In this document: positions 51,856-60,137 of the stretch, in pieces | Numbering within the stretch: position 1 is the stretch's first letter | Layout: each line of letters opens with the position of its first letter | Source of the DNA: Halobacteriovorax marinus | Lineage (GTDB): Bacteria > Bdellovibrionota > Bacteriovoracia > Bacteriovoracales > Bacteriovoracaceae | NCBI GenBank assembly: GCA_002163155.1 | Contig: MAAO01000007.1 | Coordinates: 183,943 to 247,942, forward strand | Reading direction: 5' to 3' | DNA: 64,000 nt | The notes under the pieces: model-generated | Databases searched by the model: none | Told to the model about the DNA's origin: nothing | What the model saw: only the letters and a program-made list of their open reading frames with translations | Made by a program: the position numbers and the translations under genes

Positions 51856-53154
51856 ATGCGCAATGTATACCTCTATTTAACAGTCTTTTTTTCAATCTCA
51901 TTTTCCTTCAATAGCTTCGCCGAAAACCCCTTAGATACTAAGCTTAGCGAATATGTGAAGAAGTTTAATTTTAGGCCAGTAGAAATTCCTGCGGGAAAGA
52001 ATATCGATCTCTTCTTGCTGGGAAAAGCACTCTTCTTTGAAAAAGAAGTTGCTGGAAATAGAGATATAAGTTGCGCCACTTGTCATCATCCAGACACTTT
52101 CACGGGAGATGGACTACCGCTTCCTATTGGAACGGGTGGAAAGGGACTTGGACTGGAAAGAGTGCAAGTTGGCAACGCTGACATTGTGCCAAGAAATTCC
52201 CCTCCACTTTATAATGTGGGTCATAGAGATATTAATAAGGCCTTTTGGGACGCACGAGTTCGCTACAATGAACGAGCTGAAGTTTTTACTACGCCTGAGC
52301 CTGCCCTAAATGGCGACTATCCTTTGGCCTATGAGATTACCGATCAATTGGGTCATGCCATCGATGCCCAGGCGTTATTTCCTCCCACTTCTCATATTGA
52401 GATGAGAGGCGCTAAAGGTGAGAATGAATTGGCCGATGCTAAATCTAATTTAGATGTGTGGTCTTTAATCATGAAGAGATTACTCTCTCAGCAGAAGTAC
52501 CGCGATCTTTTTAAAGCAGCTTATCCAAATTCAGAGAAATTAAATATAGGTCACTTTGGAAAAGCTCTGGGGCATTTTCAAACTCATGAATTCTCAGTGA
52601 CTATGACTCCTTGGGATCAATACCTAAGGGGAGATAAGAGTGCCCTCAGTGTGAAAGAAAAAAGAGGCGCCTTGGTCTTTGTTGAAAGAGGAAGATGTGT
52701 GCTCTGTCACCAAGGGAGATTGCTAGGTGGTAATGTCTTAATGGGTGTGGCCTCACCGCAAACGGGACCTGGAGTCGATATTAGAAAAAATGATCAAGGT
52801 GTTTTTGAAGCCACGGGAGTTGAGAGACATCAATATCTCTTTAAGACTCCCATGCTTAGAAACGTTGCTCTCACGGCGCCGTACTTTCACTCAGGTGTTT
52901 ATAAGACACTAAAGGAAGTGATCAATCACTATGACGGGGGAGTTAAATCTTTGGATAAGTATGATTCTAGTTGGCTTCGAGAATTTACAGGGCGCAATTA
53001 TAAGAATGCGCTCTTTGTGGAGACGGATAGATATAAGATCTTTAGAAAGAAGGAAAGTGCTCATCCTATTCTTCGCTCGCGAGGAATTAGAATGACTGAG
53101 ATGGAAAAATCTGATTTACTTAAGTTCCTTGAGCAGTCACTTACTGAGAAATAA
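51856..53154 (+). CDS. di-heme cytochrome c peroxidase (CcpA/MauG-like)
   Basis: This 432-residue exported protein has a signal peptide (cut near NSFAEN). Two heme-c motifs are present: CATCHHPDTFTGDG and CVLCHQGRL. Between them are RNSPPLYNVGH and AFWDARV. After the second comes FKTPMLRNVALTAPYFHSGVYKTLKEVINHYDGG, the peroxidase C-terminal signature. It reduces hydrogen peroxide in the periplasm or modifies a partner protein like MauG. GGAAG before ATG 51856 is better than the ATG at 51844. Confidence 0.9.
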   Translation: MRNVYLYLTVFFSISFSFNSFAENPLDTKLSEYVKKFNFRPVEIPAGKNIDLFLLGKALFFEKEVAGNRDISCATCHHPDTFTGDGLPLPIGTGGKGLGLERVQVGNADIVPRNSPPLYNVGHRDINKAFWDARVRYNERAEVFTTPEPALNGDYPLAYEITDQLGHAIDAQALFPPTSHIEMRGAKGENELADAKSNLDVWSLIMKRLLSQQKYRDLFKAAYPNSEKLNIGHFGKALGHFQTHEFSVTMTPWDQYLRGDKSALSVKEKRGALVFVERGRCVLCHQGRLLGGNVLMGVASPQTGPGVDIRKNDQGVFEATGVERHQYLFKTPMLRNVALTAPYFHSGVYKTLKEVINHYDGGVKSLDKYDSSWLREFTGRNYKNALFVETDRYKIFRKKESAHPILRSRGIRMTEMEKSDLLKFLEQSLTEK

Positions 53155-53172
53155 ATTTCTAAAAGGAATTAA

Positions 53173-53370
53173 ATGATGGATGGAACACAGAGAGAAAATA
53201 TAAAGCCTGGCATAGAGGTTCGTATTGTTCTTAAAAAAGATCAAAGATCTGGCACACTCACGCAGGGAATTGTTAAAGACCTTTTGACTAAGTCTTCTTA
53301 TCACTCTCATGGTATAAAGGTTCGCTTAGAGAGCGGAGATGTGGGACGAGTAAAAGAAGTAGTTGATTAG
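53173..53370 (+). CDS. ywbE: YwbE-family protein (DUF2196)
   Basis: This 65-residue protein is the whole YwbE domain: IKPGIEVRIVLKKDQRSGTLTQGIVKDLLTKSSYHSHGIKVRLESGDVGRVKEV. The family is widespread and of unknown function, with an SH3-like KOW-type fold. AAAAGGAATT precedes the ATG pair at 53173/53176. It follows the cytochrome peroxidase gene by 18 bp. Confidence 0.88.
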   Translation: MMDGTQRENIKPGIEVRIVLKKDQRSGTLTQGIVKDLLTKSSYHSHGIKVRLESGDVGRVKEVVD

Positions 53371-53436
53371 TTTTCTAGGTTTCTAGGGTCGTATTGTTCC
53401 CTTATCAAGAATATCGCACTAATTTCTTTTTTAGCT

Positions 53437-53448
53437 TATTATTAGCTT
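53437..53448 (+). promoter_or_regulatory. -10 box 6 nt before OmpA-like start (leaderless candidate)
   Basis: TATTAT (53437-53442) is followed by 6 nt and ATG 53449. No Shine-Dalgarno sequence is present in TATTATTAGCTT. Confidence 0.4.
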
Positions 53449-54492
53449 ATGAAAAAACTAACTCTAATTACAGCCTGCCTCTTTGGATTCAATACTTTTG
53501 CCTACGACTCTCTTCACGGTGATGTTTTCATCTACAGTGGGATATCGATTGGAAATGCGAAATTAAGCACTGATGTTGCCGCCGATGGGGGAGATAAATC
53601 AGGACTTGGTTCTGCAGTATCAATCTTTGCTAGTTATTATCAAAGTAAGTGGATGGCAAGTTTTGGTGTGGGTTACTATAATCTCAATTTAAAATCAGAC
53701 ACTTCAAATGTAGAGCTCGTCACAAAGACCATGTTCTTGGATTTTACTCCGCAATATAGATTTACTAATAGATGGAGTGCTGGTGTTTCTTACCAACACA
53801 CACTTGGTGAAGAAGTCCTTGCAGCACCAAGTTCAGTGCTCAATGTAAATAATGAACAAACGACAAATAACTTAGCAGGTATTGTAGTGGATTACGATAT
53901 TCCGGTTAAATCTTTTCGTATGAGACTCGGGGCTTCAATTCATAAAGCGCTCGATGTGGGAGGAAGAGATCTCTACGTTTCAATGTTCCGTATTCAGCTT
54001 GGTGGTAAGGTTTATAATAATAAACATGAGCCCGTGAAAATTGTTTACAAGAATGTGGAAACAGTTAAAGAGGTTCCAGCTCAAATTATTATTCTCGGTG
54101 AACAAGTTGTTAACTTTGAGCGAGGAAGTTATAAATTAAGTGATAACTCTGAACTCTTTCTACGCCACTTGGCGATTCTTCTAAAAGACAATCCTGAGCA
54201 CTGGGAATTGGTGAGAATTATTGGTCACACTGATGCGGTAGGTGATGAAGCTCAAAATCAGAGACTTTCTGAAAAAAGAGCTTTAGCATTTGAAGAGATC
54301 ATAGCTTCTGAAGATATTTCTAAAGATAGAATTTTTTCACTTGGTATGGGTGAGGAAAAATTGAAATCAGAGGGAACAACTGATGGTGATCATCAGTTAA
54401 ACCGTCGGGTTGAAATTCAATTTGTTGGTAAGTTAAATGCTGGCTTTGTAGAAAGAGTTAGAGAGCTTATCGAAAGAAGCTCTCTAAAATAA
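53449..54492 (+). CDS. OmpA-family outer-membrane protein
   Basis: This 347-residue exported protein has a signal peptide ending near NTFAYD. Residues ~25-200 look like an eight-stranded beta-barrel (alternating strands, ASFGVGYYNLNL, FDFTPQYRF-like). A VEVPAQ-type linker is followed by an OmpA peptidoglycan-binding domain: VVNFERGSYKLSDNSELFL, IIGHTDAVGDEAQNQRLSEKRA, and QLNRRVEIQFVG. It anchors the outer membrane to the cell wall. Its stop is 1 bp from the convergent lipoprotein gene. Confidence 0.88.
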   Translation: MKKLTLITACLFGFNTFAYDSLHGDVFIYSGISIGNAKLSTDVAADGGDKSGLGSAVSIFASYYQSKWMASFGVGYYNLNLKSDTSNVELVTKTMFLDFTPQYRFTNRWSAGVSYQHTLGEEVLAAPSSVLNVNNEQTTNNLAGIVVDYDIPVKSFRMRLGASIHKALDVGGRDLYVSMFRIQLGGKVYNNKHEPVKIVYKNVETVKEVPAQIIILGEQVVNFERGSYKLSDNSELFLRHLAILLKDNPEHWELVRIIGHTDAVGDEAQNQRLSEKRALAFEEIIASEDISKDRIFSLGMGEEKLKSEGTTDGDHQLNRRVEIQFVGKLNAGFVERVRELIERSSLK

Positions 54493-54493
54493 A

Positions 54494-55246
54494 TTACTGA
54501 TTTACACATGAGGTATAGGATACCGTTTCGTTGGCGTCCTCCTCATTATCTACGATCTTCTTTAAGTGAACATTATCTAAGTATCCACCAACAGTGTTGT
54601 TATCAATATAACCTTTAAAAGATACTCTAGTAGCGTCTCCTGCTCCTGAAACTCTTAGAGCATATGTTTGCCAACCTACGACTTCAGCGTTTAGTGTGGC
54701 GATCAATTGTCCATCAAAGAAAACTTCAGCACCGTTTGTCTCTGTGTTTCCACCAACTCTTGGAGAGTAGTCGAAGTAGAGGATGTAATCACCTGCGGCG
54801 TCGGTATCTATATCTTGATATACGGCCACATCACTTGCTGTGAAACCATTTCTTGCGTGAGCATCAAATTCTAATTTTGAATCGCCATCACTTGGAGCGA
54901 TTCCTCCAATACTTTGTCCTGTTTGGATTTCAATACCGGCGTCGTTATAAGTGGTATCTGCATGCCAGGCTCCAACGCTTGGGAAAACTCCCCATCTATT
55001 ATTGCCGAGAGAATGTCCTTCTTCAAAACTTCCGTTAAGTATGAGATCAGCTCCAAGGTAGGCTGAGTAAGTAGTACAATTTTGTGCTGGTGTTTCTGCT
55101 GGTGGATCTGTTGGCTCTACGGGCTCAACTACTGTGGTATCTGAAGAATTTTCAGTCTCTGTTACAGCTCCAATTGTTTCGTTACGAGTTTCGCAACCTA
55201 CAAAGAGAGTGATCAATAAACAAAGTACAAGTGATTTCGTTTTCAT
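54494..55246 (-). CDS. lipoprotein with carbohydrate-binding-like domain
   Basis: This 250-residue lipoprotein (LFVGC, Cys near 18) has a Thr/Pro/Glu-rich linker (VVEPVEPTDPPAETPAQ). A beta-sandwich like DUF642/CBM domains follows: LILNGSFEEGHSLGNNRWGVFPSVGAWHADTTYNDAGIEIQTG and GGYLDNVHLKKI. It probably binds glycans at the cell surface. Transcription likely comes from the sigma-54 promoter at 55286-55304, about 40 bp upstream of the ATG. Confidence 0.78.
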   Translation of the reverse strand: MKTKSLVLCLLITLFVGCETRNETIGAVTETENSSDTTVVEPVEPTDPPAETPAQNCTTYSAYLGADLILNGSFEEGHSLGNNRWGVFPSVGAWHADTTYNDAGIEIQTGQSIGGIAPSDGDSKLEFDAHARNGFTASDVAVYQDIDTDAAGDYILYFDYSPRVGGNTETNGAEVFFDGQLIATLNAEVVGWQTYALRVSGAGDATRVSFKGYIDNNTVGGYLDNVHLKKIVDNEEDANETVSYTSCVNQ

Positions 55247-55280
55247 AGTAGTTATCCCCTAGATTAATTAGATTCACTAT

Positions 55281-55406
55281 TAATAAAGCAAGAGTAGTGC
55301 CAAGTATTCATTTGGGAATACGGGGGTAAGTGACTAGTTTTTCTAAGGGATGGTCGAGCGTGGGCCGTTTAATAAAAAAATAGGTGTTTAAACTTTGGTC
55401 AGTTTT
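55281..55406 (-). repeat. duplicated upstream region, copy A
   Basis: This ~126 bp block upstream of the lipoprotein gene is similar along its length to 57212-57334 upstream of the catalase-like gene. Shared blocks include AAAGCAA, AGTGCCAAGT, GGGTAAGT, TTTTTCT, GGGCCGTTTAATAA and GTCAGTTT in the same order. It contains a sigma-54 promoter read on the minus strand. Confidence 0.8.
55286..55304 (-). promoter_or_regulatory. sigma-54 promoter
   Basis: On the minus strand the sequence reads TTGGCAC-N5-TTGCTT, the exact -24/-12 consensus with the correct GG-N10-GC spacing. The expected start lies about 30 bp before the lipoprotein ATG. Confidence 0.85.
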
Positions 55407-55473
55407 GTTGGAGATAGTGCACATTTTTCATTCATTTTAGAAATATAGTTCACACAACTTAAGGATTAAAGGT

Positions 55474-55497
55474 TCGCCCTATCAGATTACAGGGCGA
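55474..55497 (-). terminator. terminator of catalase-like gene
   Basis: TCGCCCT-10 nt-AGGGCGA forms a 7 bp GC-rich stem about 18 bp after the stop on the minus strand, followed by CCTTTAAT. Confidence 0.6.
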
Positions 55498-55514
55498 GTG
55501 AAGGTCTTTATGAA

Positions 55515-57092
55515 TTAATAGGAAGTTCTTTGATTTTCTAAACTCTTTGAATCAATTCCATTAAGTTGATGTCTAGTTCTTCTCACTAGATTATAAACCT
55601 TTTGCTTCATTCTACTAATTTGTCCTAGTGGTTTATGGAGTTGAGTATTACCATGCCAAGGATTAAAACTTAAGTCCTCACAGAACTTAGAATTAGCTGT
55701 CTCGTGGTCACTTTCAACTTGGTCCAAAGTTAGGATAGCGGCCTTAATTCTTGGAGCTAATTTCTTATTTTTGATGGAATTAGTATAGTTACTATCTCCA
55801 ACTTCACTTGCTACATTTTTAAGCCAATCTTTTCTCTCTTCTTCTGAGCTTATCCAGATATCCTTAGAGTCTTCGATGTTAGTACTCTTTTGATCGCGGT
55901 ACATTTGAAAATACAATTGGTAACAAAACTTTCCGGCCACAAGTGTTGATTTAGCTTTCTCCCTTAAATAATAGGGATTCTCATACTTTGAAGCTGGTAC
56001 TTTTGCTCTTAGAAAGGGACCTTGCACAGGATAGGCATAGTTATGATTATTACTCCACTCTGGTTTTCCACGTTGTAACTCACTTTGACTTAGTTTACTT
56101 CCATCGCAGGCGATAGGCTCCCAAGTATATTTAACTGCTCTAGCCGATTTCTTTATACCAAGTCTAGATGGAACCATAGAGAAGTAATTTTCAAATAAAG
56201 GATTTTGAATAATACTTCCATTTACTTTAAGTGCTAGCGTTTGCTCTAGTTTTGTCATTCCTGCACCTCTAAGCCAGCGAGGAAGAAAGACTGAAGCTCC
56301 TTCTAAGGCCATAGAGCTAAGTACTCCACGATTATCAAGGGCCGAGTTTAGAAACAATTTATTAATAGTTTTATATTTTATTGCACTATTAACAAAGAAG
56401 GTAGGGAAGTTAATCGAAAGAATATCTAAAACAGTATTCTTGTTTAAATCAAGTGCATTACCGTTTTCCAAATCAATATTTTCAGGAAGTAATTTTACAG
56501 CAAATCCGCGAGCGTCAGGAAATTTATCATGGCGATTACGAGGGTTTCCATTGGAGAGTCTTACTAAAGCTTTATATTGCTTACCTGGTTGAAAGACACC
56601 AAGATCACTCCCTTGTTCTATTCTTTCAGGTAGAGGGTTTCTATTCTCTGTAGAGTCTGCATGTCTCTCAATAATACTCTTATCAATTTCATTATTAATA
56701 TTTTCTCTAAGGTTTTGATCGACTAAGAAATTTGCTTTAAAGCAGCCATGAGTTTTTCTATGAACGTCACGAGTCGCATAATTTCCATTATTTGGTATAT
56801 CCTTTAAAACACGCTTATATTCATTAAGTACTGAATCTCTGGTAAATGTTCTACTAAGGCCGTAGAAGGCATCTCTCATTTTGCGTCGAGCTTCTTTTTG
56901 TTTGATAACAAAGCTGGCTATTGTTTCTGCAGTCATAGAGAAGAGTGATTCTTCACTACTTATACGCTCTAAACGGGTGTCTAAATTTATATGTAAATTA
57001 GAATCTAGTCCATTTTGCGAGTACGTATAGGCACTAATACTTGCGATGCTTAAAAGACCGATTAGCACTGTGCTTTTGATTTTCTTATTCAT
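55515..57092 (-). CDS. exported catalase-like heme protein (y4iL-like)
   Basis: This 525-residue exported protein has a hydrophobic signal (TVLIGLLSIASISAYTYS) and a catalase-fold N-terminal half. HRKTHGCFKANF has the candidate distal His115. ALVRLSNGNPRNRHDKFPDARGFAVKLLPE, ILSINFPTFFVN and AYPVQGPFLRAKVP follow. The pattern matches catalase-like proteins of the y4iL type, often found near lipid or aldehyde oxidation enzymes. It may act on organic hydroperoxides in the periplasm rather than on hydrogen peroxide. Expression is probably sigma-54 dependent from 57217-57235. Confidence 0.75.
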   Translation of the reverse strand: MNKKIKSTVLIGLLSIASISAYTYSQNGLDSNLHINLDTRLERISSEESLFSMTAETIASFVIKQKEARRKMRDAFYGLSRTFTRDSVLNEYKRVLKDIPNNGNYATRDVHRKTHGCFKANFLVDQNLRENINNEIDKSIIERHADSTENRNPLPERIEQGSDLGVFQPGKQYKALVRLSNGNPRNRHDKFPDARGFAVKLLPENIDLENGNALDLNKNTVLDILSINFPTFFVNSAIKYKTINKLFLNSALDNRGVLSSMALEGASVFLPRWLRGAGMTKLEQTLALKVNGSIIQNPLFENYFSMVPSRLGIKKSARAVKYTWEPIACDGSKLSQSELQRGKPEWSNNHNYAYPVQGPFLRAKVPASKYENPYYLREKAKSTLVAGKFCYQLYFQMYRDQKSTNIEDSKDIWISSEEERKDWLKNVASEVGDSNYTNSIKNKKLAPRIKAAILTLDQVESDHETANSKFCEDLSFNPWHGNTQLHKPLGQISRMKQKVYNLVRRTRHQLNGIDSKSLENQRTSY

Positions 57093-57211
57093 AATGCTTT
57101 CCTTTATATAATGAGTTTTATTTTATATTTAGCACGTTGTATGTGTGAGCAGTTGGCCCCACGAATCTCGCAGTTTATAAAAATGACTTCGTTTTCATAT
57201 TTGTTCTCTAT

Positions 57212-57334
57212 GAATTAAAGCAAATACAGTGCCAAGTTTTCTCATGAGAACTTTAGGGTAAGTATTTGTTTTTCTGAAATTATTTAGAGAGGGCCGTTTA
57301 ATAAGAAAATAAATATTTAATCTTTAGTCAGTTT
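57212..57334 (-). repeat. duplicated upstream region, copy B
   Basis: This ~123 bp block upstream of the catalase-like gene is the partner of 55281-55406, with the same order of shared blocks and one sigma-54 promoter. The block beyond the promoter (GGGCCGTTTAATAA) is well conserved and may be an enhancer or activator site. Confidence 0.8.
57217..57235 (-). promoter_or_regulatory. sigma-54 promoter
   Basis: The minus strand reads TTGGCAC-N5-TTGCTT, an exact -24/-12 consensus. It should drive the catalase-like gene at 57092. Confidence 0.85.
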
Positions 57335-57374
57335 AAAAAGGAGAGAGTGTATTTGGTTTTTTGTGCAATTAAGA

Positions 57375-57401
57375 TATGGCCCACAAGAATTGAGGGCCAT
57401 A
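57375..57401 (-). terminator. terminator of DUF3592-like membrane gene
   Basis: TATGGCCC-11 nt-GGGCCATA is a perfect 8 bp stem 18 bp after the stop codon on the minus strand. Confidence 0.6.
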
Positions 57402-57419
57402 AGTTTCTTTTGTTAAGCG

Positions 57420-58304
57420 CTATCTTCTTACAAGTAACACCGCTTGCTTTATAGTTGCAAAAGTCACCAAAGCACCCATAAATCCAGAAAACGATAATCC
57501 TATTAATAGTTTATTCCCTTTCGCAAATTCTTCTTTTATCAATTCAAAGTTTTGAACTGGATTTGAGAGCAGATTCATTACCTGATCTCTTAAGGATATG
57601 GATGAATTATTCCAAACCATATAAGCTATCCACGACATAAAAGATAAAAATACCAAACATATTATGAATCCCGCGAGAGAGTTCTTTTGTAGAATCTTTT
57701 CAACTTGATCATTTGTACTAATGATATTGAGCTTTTCAAGCTCTTCATCTGCAACGTGTTCTCTATGAATAAATTTATGAATAGCACCTTTAAAAGTTTG
57801 ATTGATCTTACTCATACTCTTTTTTAAGATGATGAAATAGATAAAACAAAATGCAACTGTGGATATTGCTCCAGTTAGTAAATTGAAATTCCTTAAAAAT
57901 AAGAAGTAATAGGCAATACTTCCAATAAAAAGGGAAATTATGCCGAAGAAGAGCTCATAGCTTTTACTAAACCTAAAATAGTTAGGATTGTTATCTATTA
58001 TATAGACACTTTGAGATGATCCGATATCGGAACTAATCACATTACTTGAACCACTTGCAAAGGCCTTATATACCTGTCCTTTAAAGCTGAACTGATAAAG
58101 GGGAGTAAACATGATTCTTTTTTCTCTATGATGACTTCTTGAACTACTGTTCATTACTTTAAGAGACTTCTCATAGCCGATAAGTTTCGCTTTCTTTTTC
58201 TTACCATTAGATAAGAAGTAAAAATGTACTCGTATAAAGGTAAGGCCTATCAAAACAAAAACCAAACTTCCAAAACCAGGTATGAAACTAAAGATATCGA
58301 ACAT
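57420..58304 (-). CDS. DUF3592-like membrane protein
   Basis: This 294-residue inner-membrane protein has about five helices. The N-terminal LVFVLIGLTFIRVHFYF anchor is followed by a ~70-residue beta domain (TPLYQFSFKGQVYKAFASG, SQSVYIIDNNPNYFRF) typical of DUF3592. Two helices, a soluble loop (MSKINQTFKGAIHKFIHREH) and two more helices come next. Function is unknown. It is transcribed alone from the minus strand. Confidence 0.72.
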   Translation of the reverse strand: MFDIFSFIPGFGSLVFVLIGLTFIRVHFYFLSNGKKKKAKLIGYEKSLKVMNSSSRSHHREKRIMFTPLYQFSFKGQVYKAFASGSSNVISSDIGSSQSVYIIDNNPNYFRFSKSYELFFGIISLFIGSIAYYFLFLRNFNLLTGAISTVAFCFIYFIILKKSMSKINQTFKGAIHKFIHREHVADEELEKLNIISTNDQVEKILQKNSLAGFIICLVFLSFMSWIAYMVWNNSSISLRDQVMNLLSNPVQNFELIKEEFAKGNKLLIGLSFSGFMGALVTFATIKQAVLLVRR

Positions 58305-58522
58305 TAATTCTCCATTTAATATAATTGAATAATTTTATCACACTTTGAAGGGCCCTGTGTTGCCTTAAAGTACTGAAATATTAGTAGACCGTCTAAAAGT
58401 TAACACCTCGTATATTTAGTACTTACTCTATGTAGTCAAACCGGTTGTGCTTGTACACTAAGAAAAAATATATAAAACGGTTAGGCATAAAATATTTAAT
58501 CAAATGAATAAGGATACTACTT

Positions 58523-59005
58523 ATGAAAAAACTACTAATTGGACTCACACTATTGGCCTCAACGTCATCTTTTGCAATTGACTGGTCTACTGCAGAAGCT
58601 GATATGAAAAAAGCCGCTGATGAAGCACACTTTGCAACTGAATTAAAATTTTGTGATAGTGAAGAAGCATTGAGGGAATTAGTAGAAACTATGGATATTC
58701 AAAATAGCCTTGGGTGTAAAAATGCAATCCAAGATGCTAGAAAAACATTAGAACCAAGTGAAATTTTATCTATTCTAACTACACACGTTGATGACTTAAA
58801 ACATATACAGTCCTTTGAAAAAATAGTGAAGACTGACATTGGATATGTTGAACTTGTAGCAAGCGTAAAAAGGTTAAAAGAAAGAGGTATAAGTCTTAAT
58901 TTTGTTAAGAGAAATACAAACCTAACTGATGGTGAAATGCTAAAAATTGAATTGAGTTTTGAAAGATCTAAATCAGATATAGAAAGAGCACTTGAAAACC
59001 TCTAG
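58523..59005 (+). CDS. small exported protein of unknown function
   Basis: This 160-residue protein has the signal peptide MKKLLIGLTLLASTSSFA. The mature part is acidic and helical with two cysteines (LKFCDSEEA, SLGCKNA) that may form a disulfide. No family is recognised. It is the first of three consecutive same-strand genes whose signal peptides are very alike (LLIGLTLLASTSSF, LLFGLSLLVSISSY, LLIGLTFLISLSSF) although the mature parts differ. Confidence 0.6.
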   Translation: MKKLLIGLTLLASTSSFAIDWSTAEADMKKAADEAHFATELKFCDSEEALRELVETMDIQNSLGCKNAIQDARKTLEPSEILSILTTHVDDLKHIQSFEKIVKTDIGYVELVASVKRLKERGISLNFVKRNTNLTDGEMLKIELSFERSKSDIERALENL

Positions 59006-59046
59006 TTTATGATTACTCAGTATTCATATATAAATAAGGATTTAAA

Positions 59047-59526
59047 ATGAAAGTATTATTATTTGGATTATCACTATTGGTTTCTATATCGTCATACAGT
59101 TTTGATTTTACTGTACAGACCTCAGAAGGCCAAACAATTAAAAGTTCTGCTGTACTTTGTTATAATGTAACAGGCAGAAGTAAAATGCTCAATCCTGCAG
59201 AGTCATTTGACCTCGAGTTAATTGGTGAAAATACTTTTGAATTACCCGTCGAGAAATTACAAAATGAAGCTTGTGATGAATTCACTCTAAGTGTTCAAGC
59301 TGTAGAAGGCATAAATCATGTGGCCTATACAACTGTTATTAATCAAGAAAATTTACAAGAACTTCAAGAATCCGATGAGATGTTTCTAAGAGACACGAAT
59401 CATTCTATAGATAATCATCAAGATGGTTTTATTGATAGAGGACTAGAAGTGACTTCAAGAGCAATGAGCAATGTTATGGCAATAGTCGTTTGCGCCGTTT
59501 CTTCTCATTCTTGTATCATACCTTAA
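59047..59526 (+). CDS. small exported protein of unknown function
   Basis: This 159-residue protein has the signal peptide MKVLLFGLSLLVSISSYS. The mature part looks like a single beta-sandwich (FDFTVQTSEGQTIKSSAVLCYNVTG...EFTLSVQAVEG), then a hydrophilic DNHQDGFIDRG stretch and a hydrophobic C-terminal VMAIVVCAVSSHSCIIP. The family is not recognised. AAGGATTT before ATG supports the start. It is the second of the three look-alike secreted genes. Confidence 0.6.
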   Translation: MKVLLFGLSLLVSISSYSFDFTVQTSEGQTIKSSAVLCYNVTGRSKMLNPAESFDLELIGENTFELPVEKLQNEACDEFTLSVQAVEGINHVAYTTVINQENLQELQESDEMFLRDTNHSIDNHQDGFIDRGLEVTSRAMSNVMAIVVCAVSSHSCIIP

Positions 59527-59558
59527 AAACCTATTAGATTAACTTATTGGAGTAAATG

Positions 59559-59816
59559 ATGATGAAACTATTAATTGGATTAACTTTTTTAATATCTCTT
59601 TCTTCTTTTGCTGGTGTTGCAACTGATTGTGAAGATGCCCTTTTTGAGAAAATTATCAATATAGAAGAGGTTCAAACGAAGTTAAATGGCCTCGTTGATA
59701 TCCCAGACTCAAGAACAATTCAACGTGATTTAACCAGAGAGGAAGTACGTTCTATGCATATTGGAAATTCAATTACGACAAGTATTGGACGAATTGCAAA
59801 ATCTGTTTGTAATTAG
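59559..59816 (+). CDS. very small exported protein of unknown function
   Basis: This protein of about 85 residues has the signal peptide MKLLIGLTFLISLSSFA. A mature part of ~65 residues has cysteines near each end (DCEDAL, SVCN). Three ATG codons in a row (59556, 59559, 59562) leave the start uncertain; 59559 has GGAG at the best spacing. It is the third of the look-alike set and is followed by a strong terminator. Confidence 0.55.
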   Translation: MMKLLIGLTFLISLSSFAGVATDCEDALFEKIINIEEVQTKLNGLVDIPDSRTIQRDLTREEVRSMHIGNSITTSIGRIAKSVCN

Positions 59817-59856
59817 AATTAGTTCTTAGAAGAGTAACTAGCTATAAATAAAAGAT

Positions 59857-59882
59857 GAGCGTCCTTGGACGTTCTTTTTTTA
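59857..59882 (+). terminator. intrinsic terminator after the small secreted genes
   Basis: GAGCGTCC-TT-GGACGTTC followed by seven T ends the transcription unit of the three small secreted genes. Confidence 0.85.
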
Positions 59883-59909
59883 TATAATAACTCCAATGTC
59901 TGTTTAGAT

Positions 59910-59965
59910 TGGCACTTCTAGCATAGAGGTCTTTCACTATTTCACGTGGATACTTTATAGAACAA
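59910..59965 (+). repeat. intergenic repeat family, copy 1
   Basis: TGGCACTTCTAGCATAGAGG... ends with a degenerate second CATAGA-like block (TTATAGA). It lies between the small secreted genes and the ORF6N gene and is the most divergent copy of the five. Confidence 0.6.
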
Positions 59966-60137
59966 AGTTACTCTAAAGTACTAATGATATAAAATTATCG
60001 CAATTAATGCTCAGTTCACAACGTCTTTAAATTTTCCTTTTGTTTCATAAATGAAAAACTTCTGAAAGAATAAAGCTTTCACATAACGTCTCCGTAAATC
60101 AGTGGTACATCGCAAGAGTTATTCCTTGGAGGTCTTT

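Larger units (their letters stand above)
57093..57419. other. intergenic region with sigma-54 promoter and terminator
   Basis: This 327 bp region contains no gene. It holds the second copy of the duplicated promoter region (57212-57334) and a hairpin at 57375-57401 that terminates the membrane-protein gene upstream. About 115 bp of untranslated leader precede the catalase-like ATG. Confidence 0.6.

Noticed and set aside
59910..59930. The TGGCAC start of the repeat family as a sigma-54 -24 box
   Set aside because: The next GC lies only 8 nt after GG instead of 10, so the -12 element is misplaced. The true promoters of copies 3 and 4 are TATAAT boxes.
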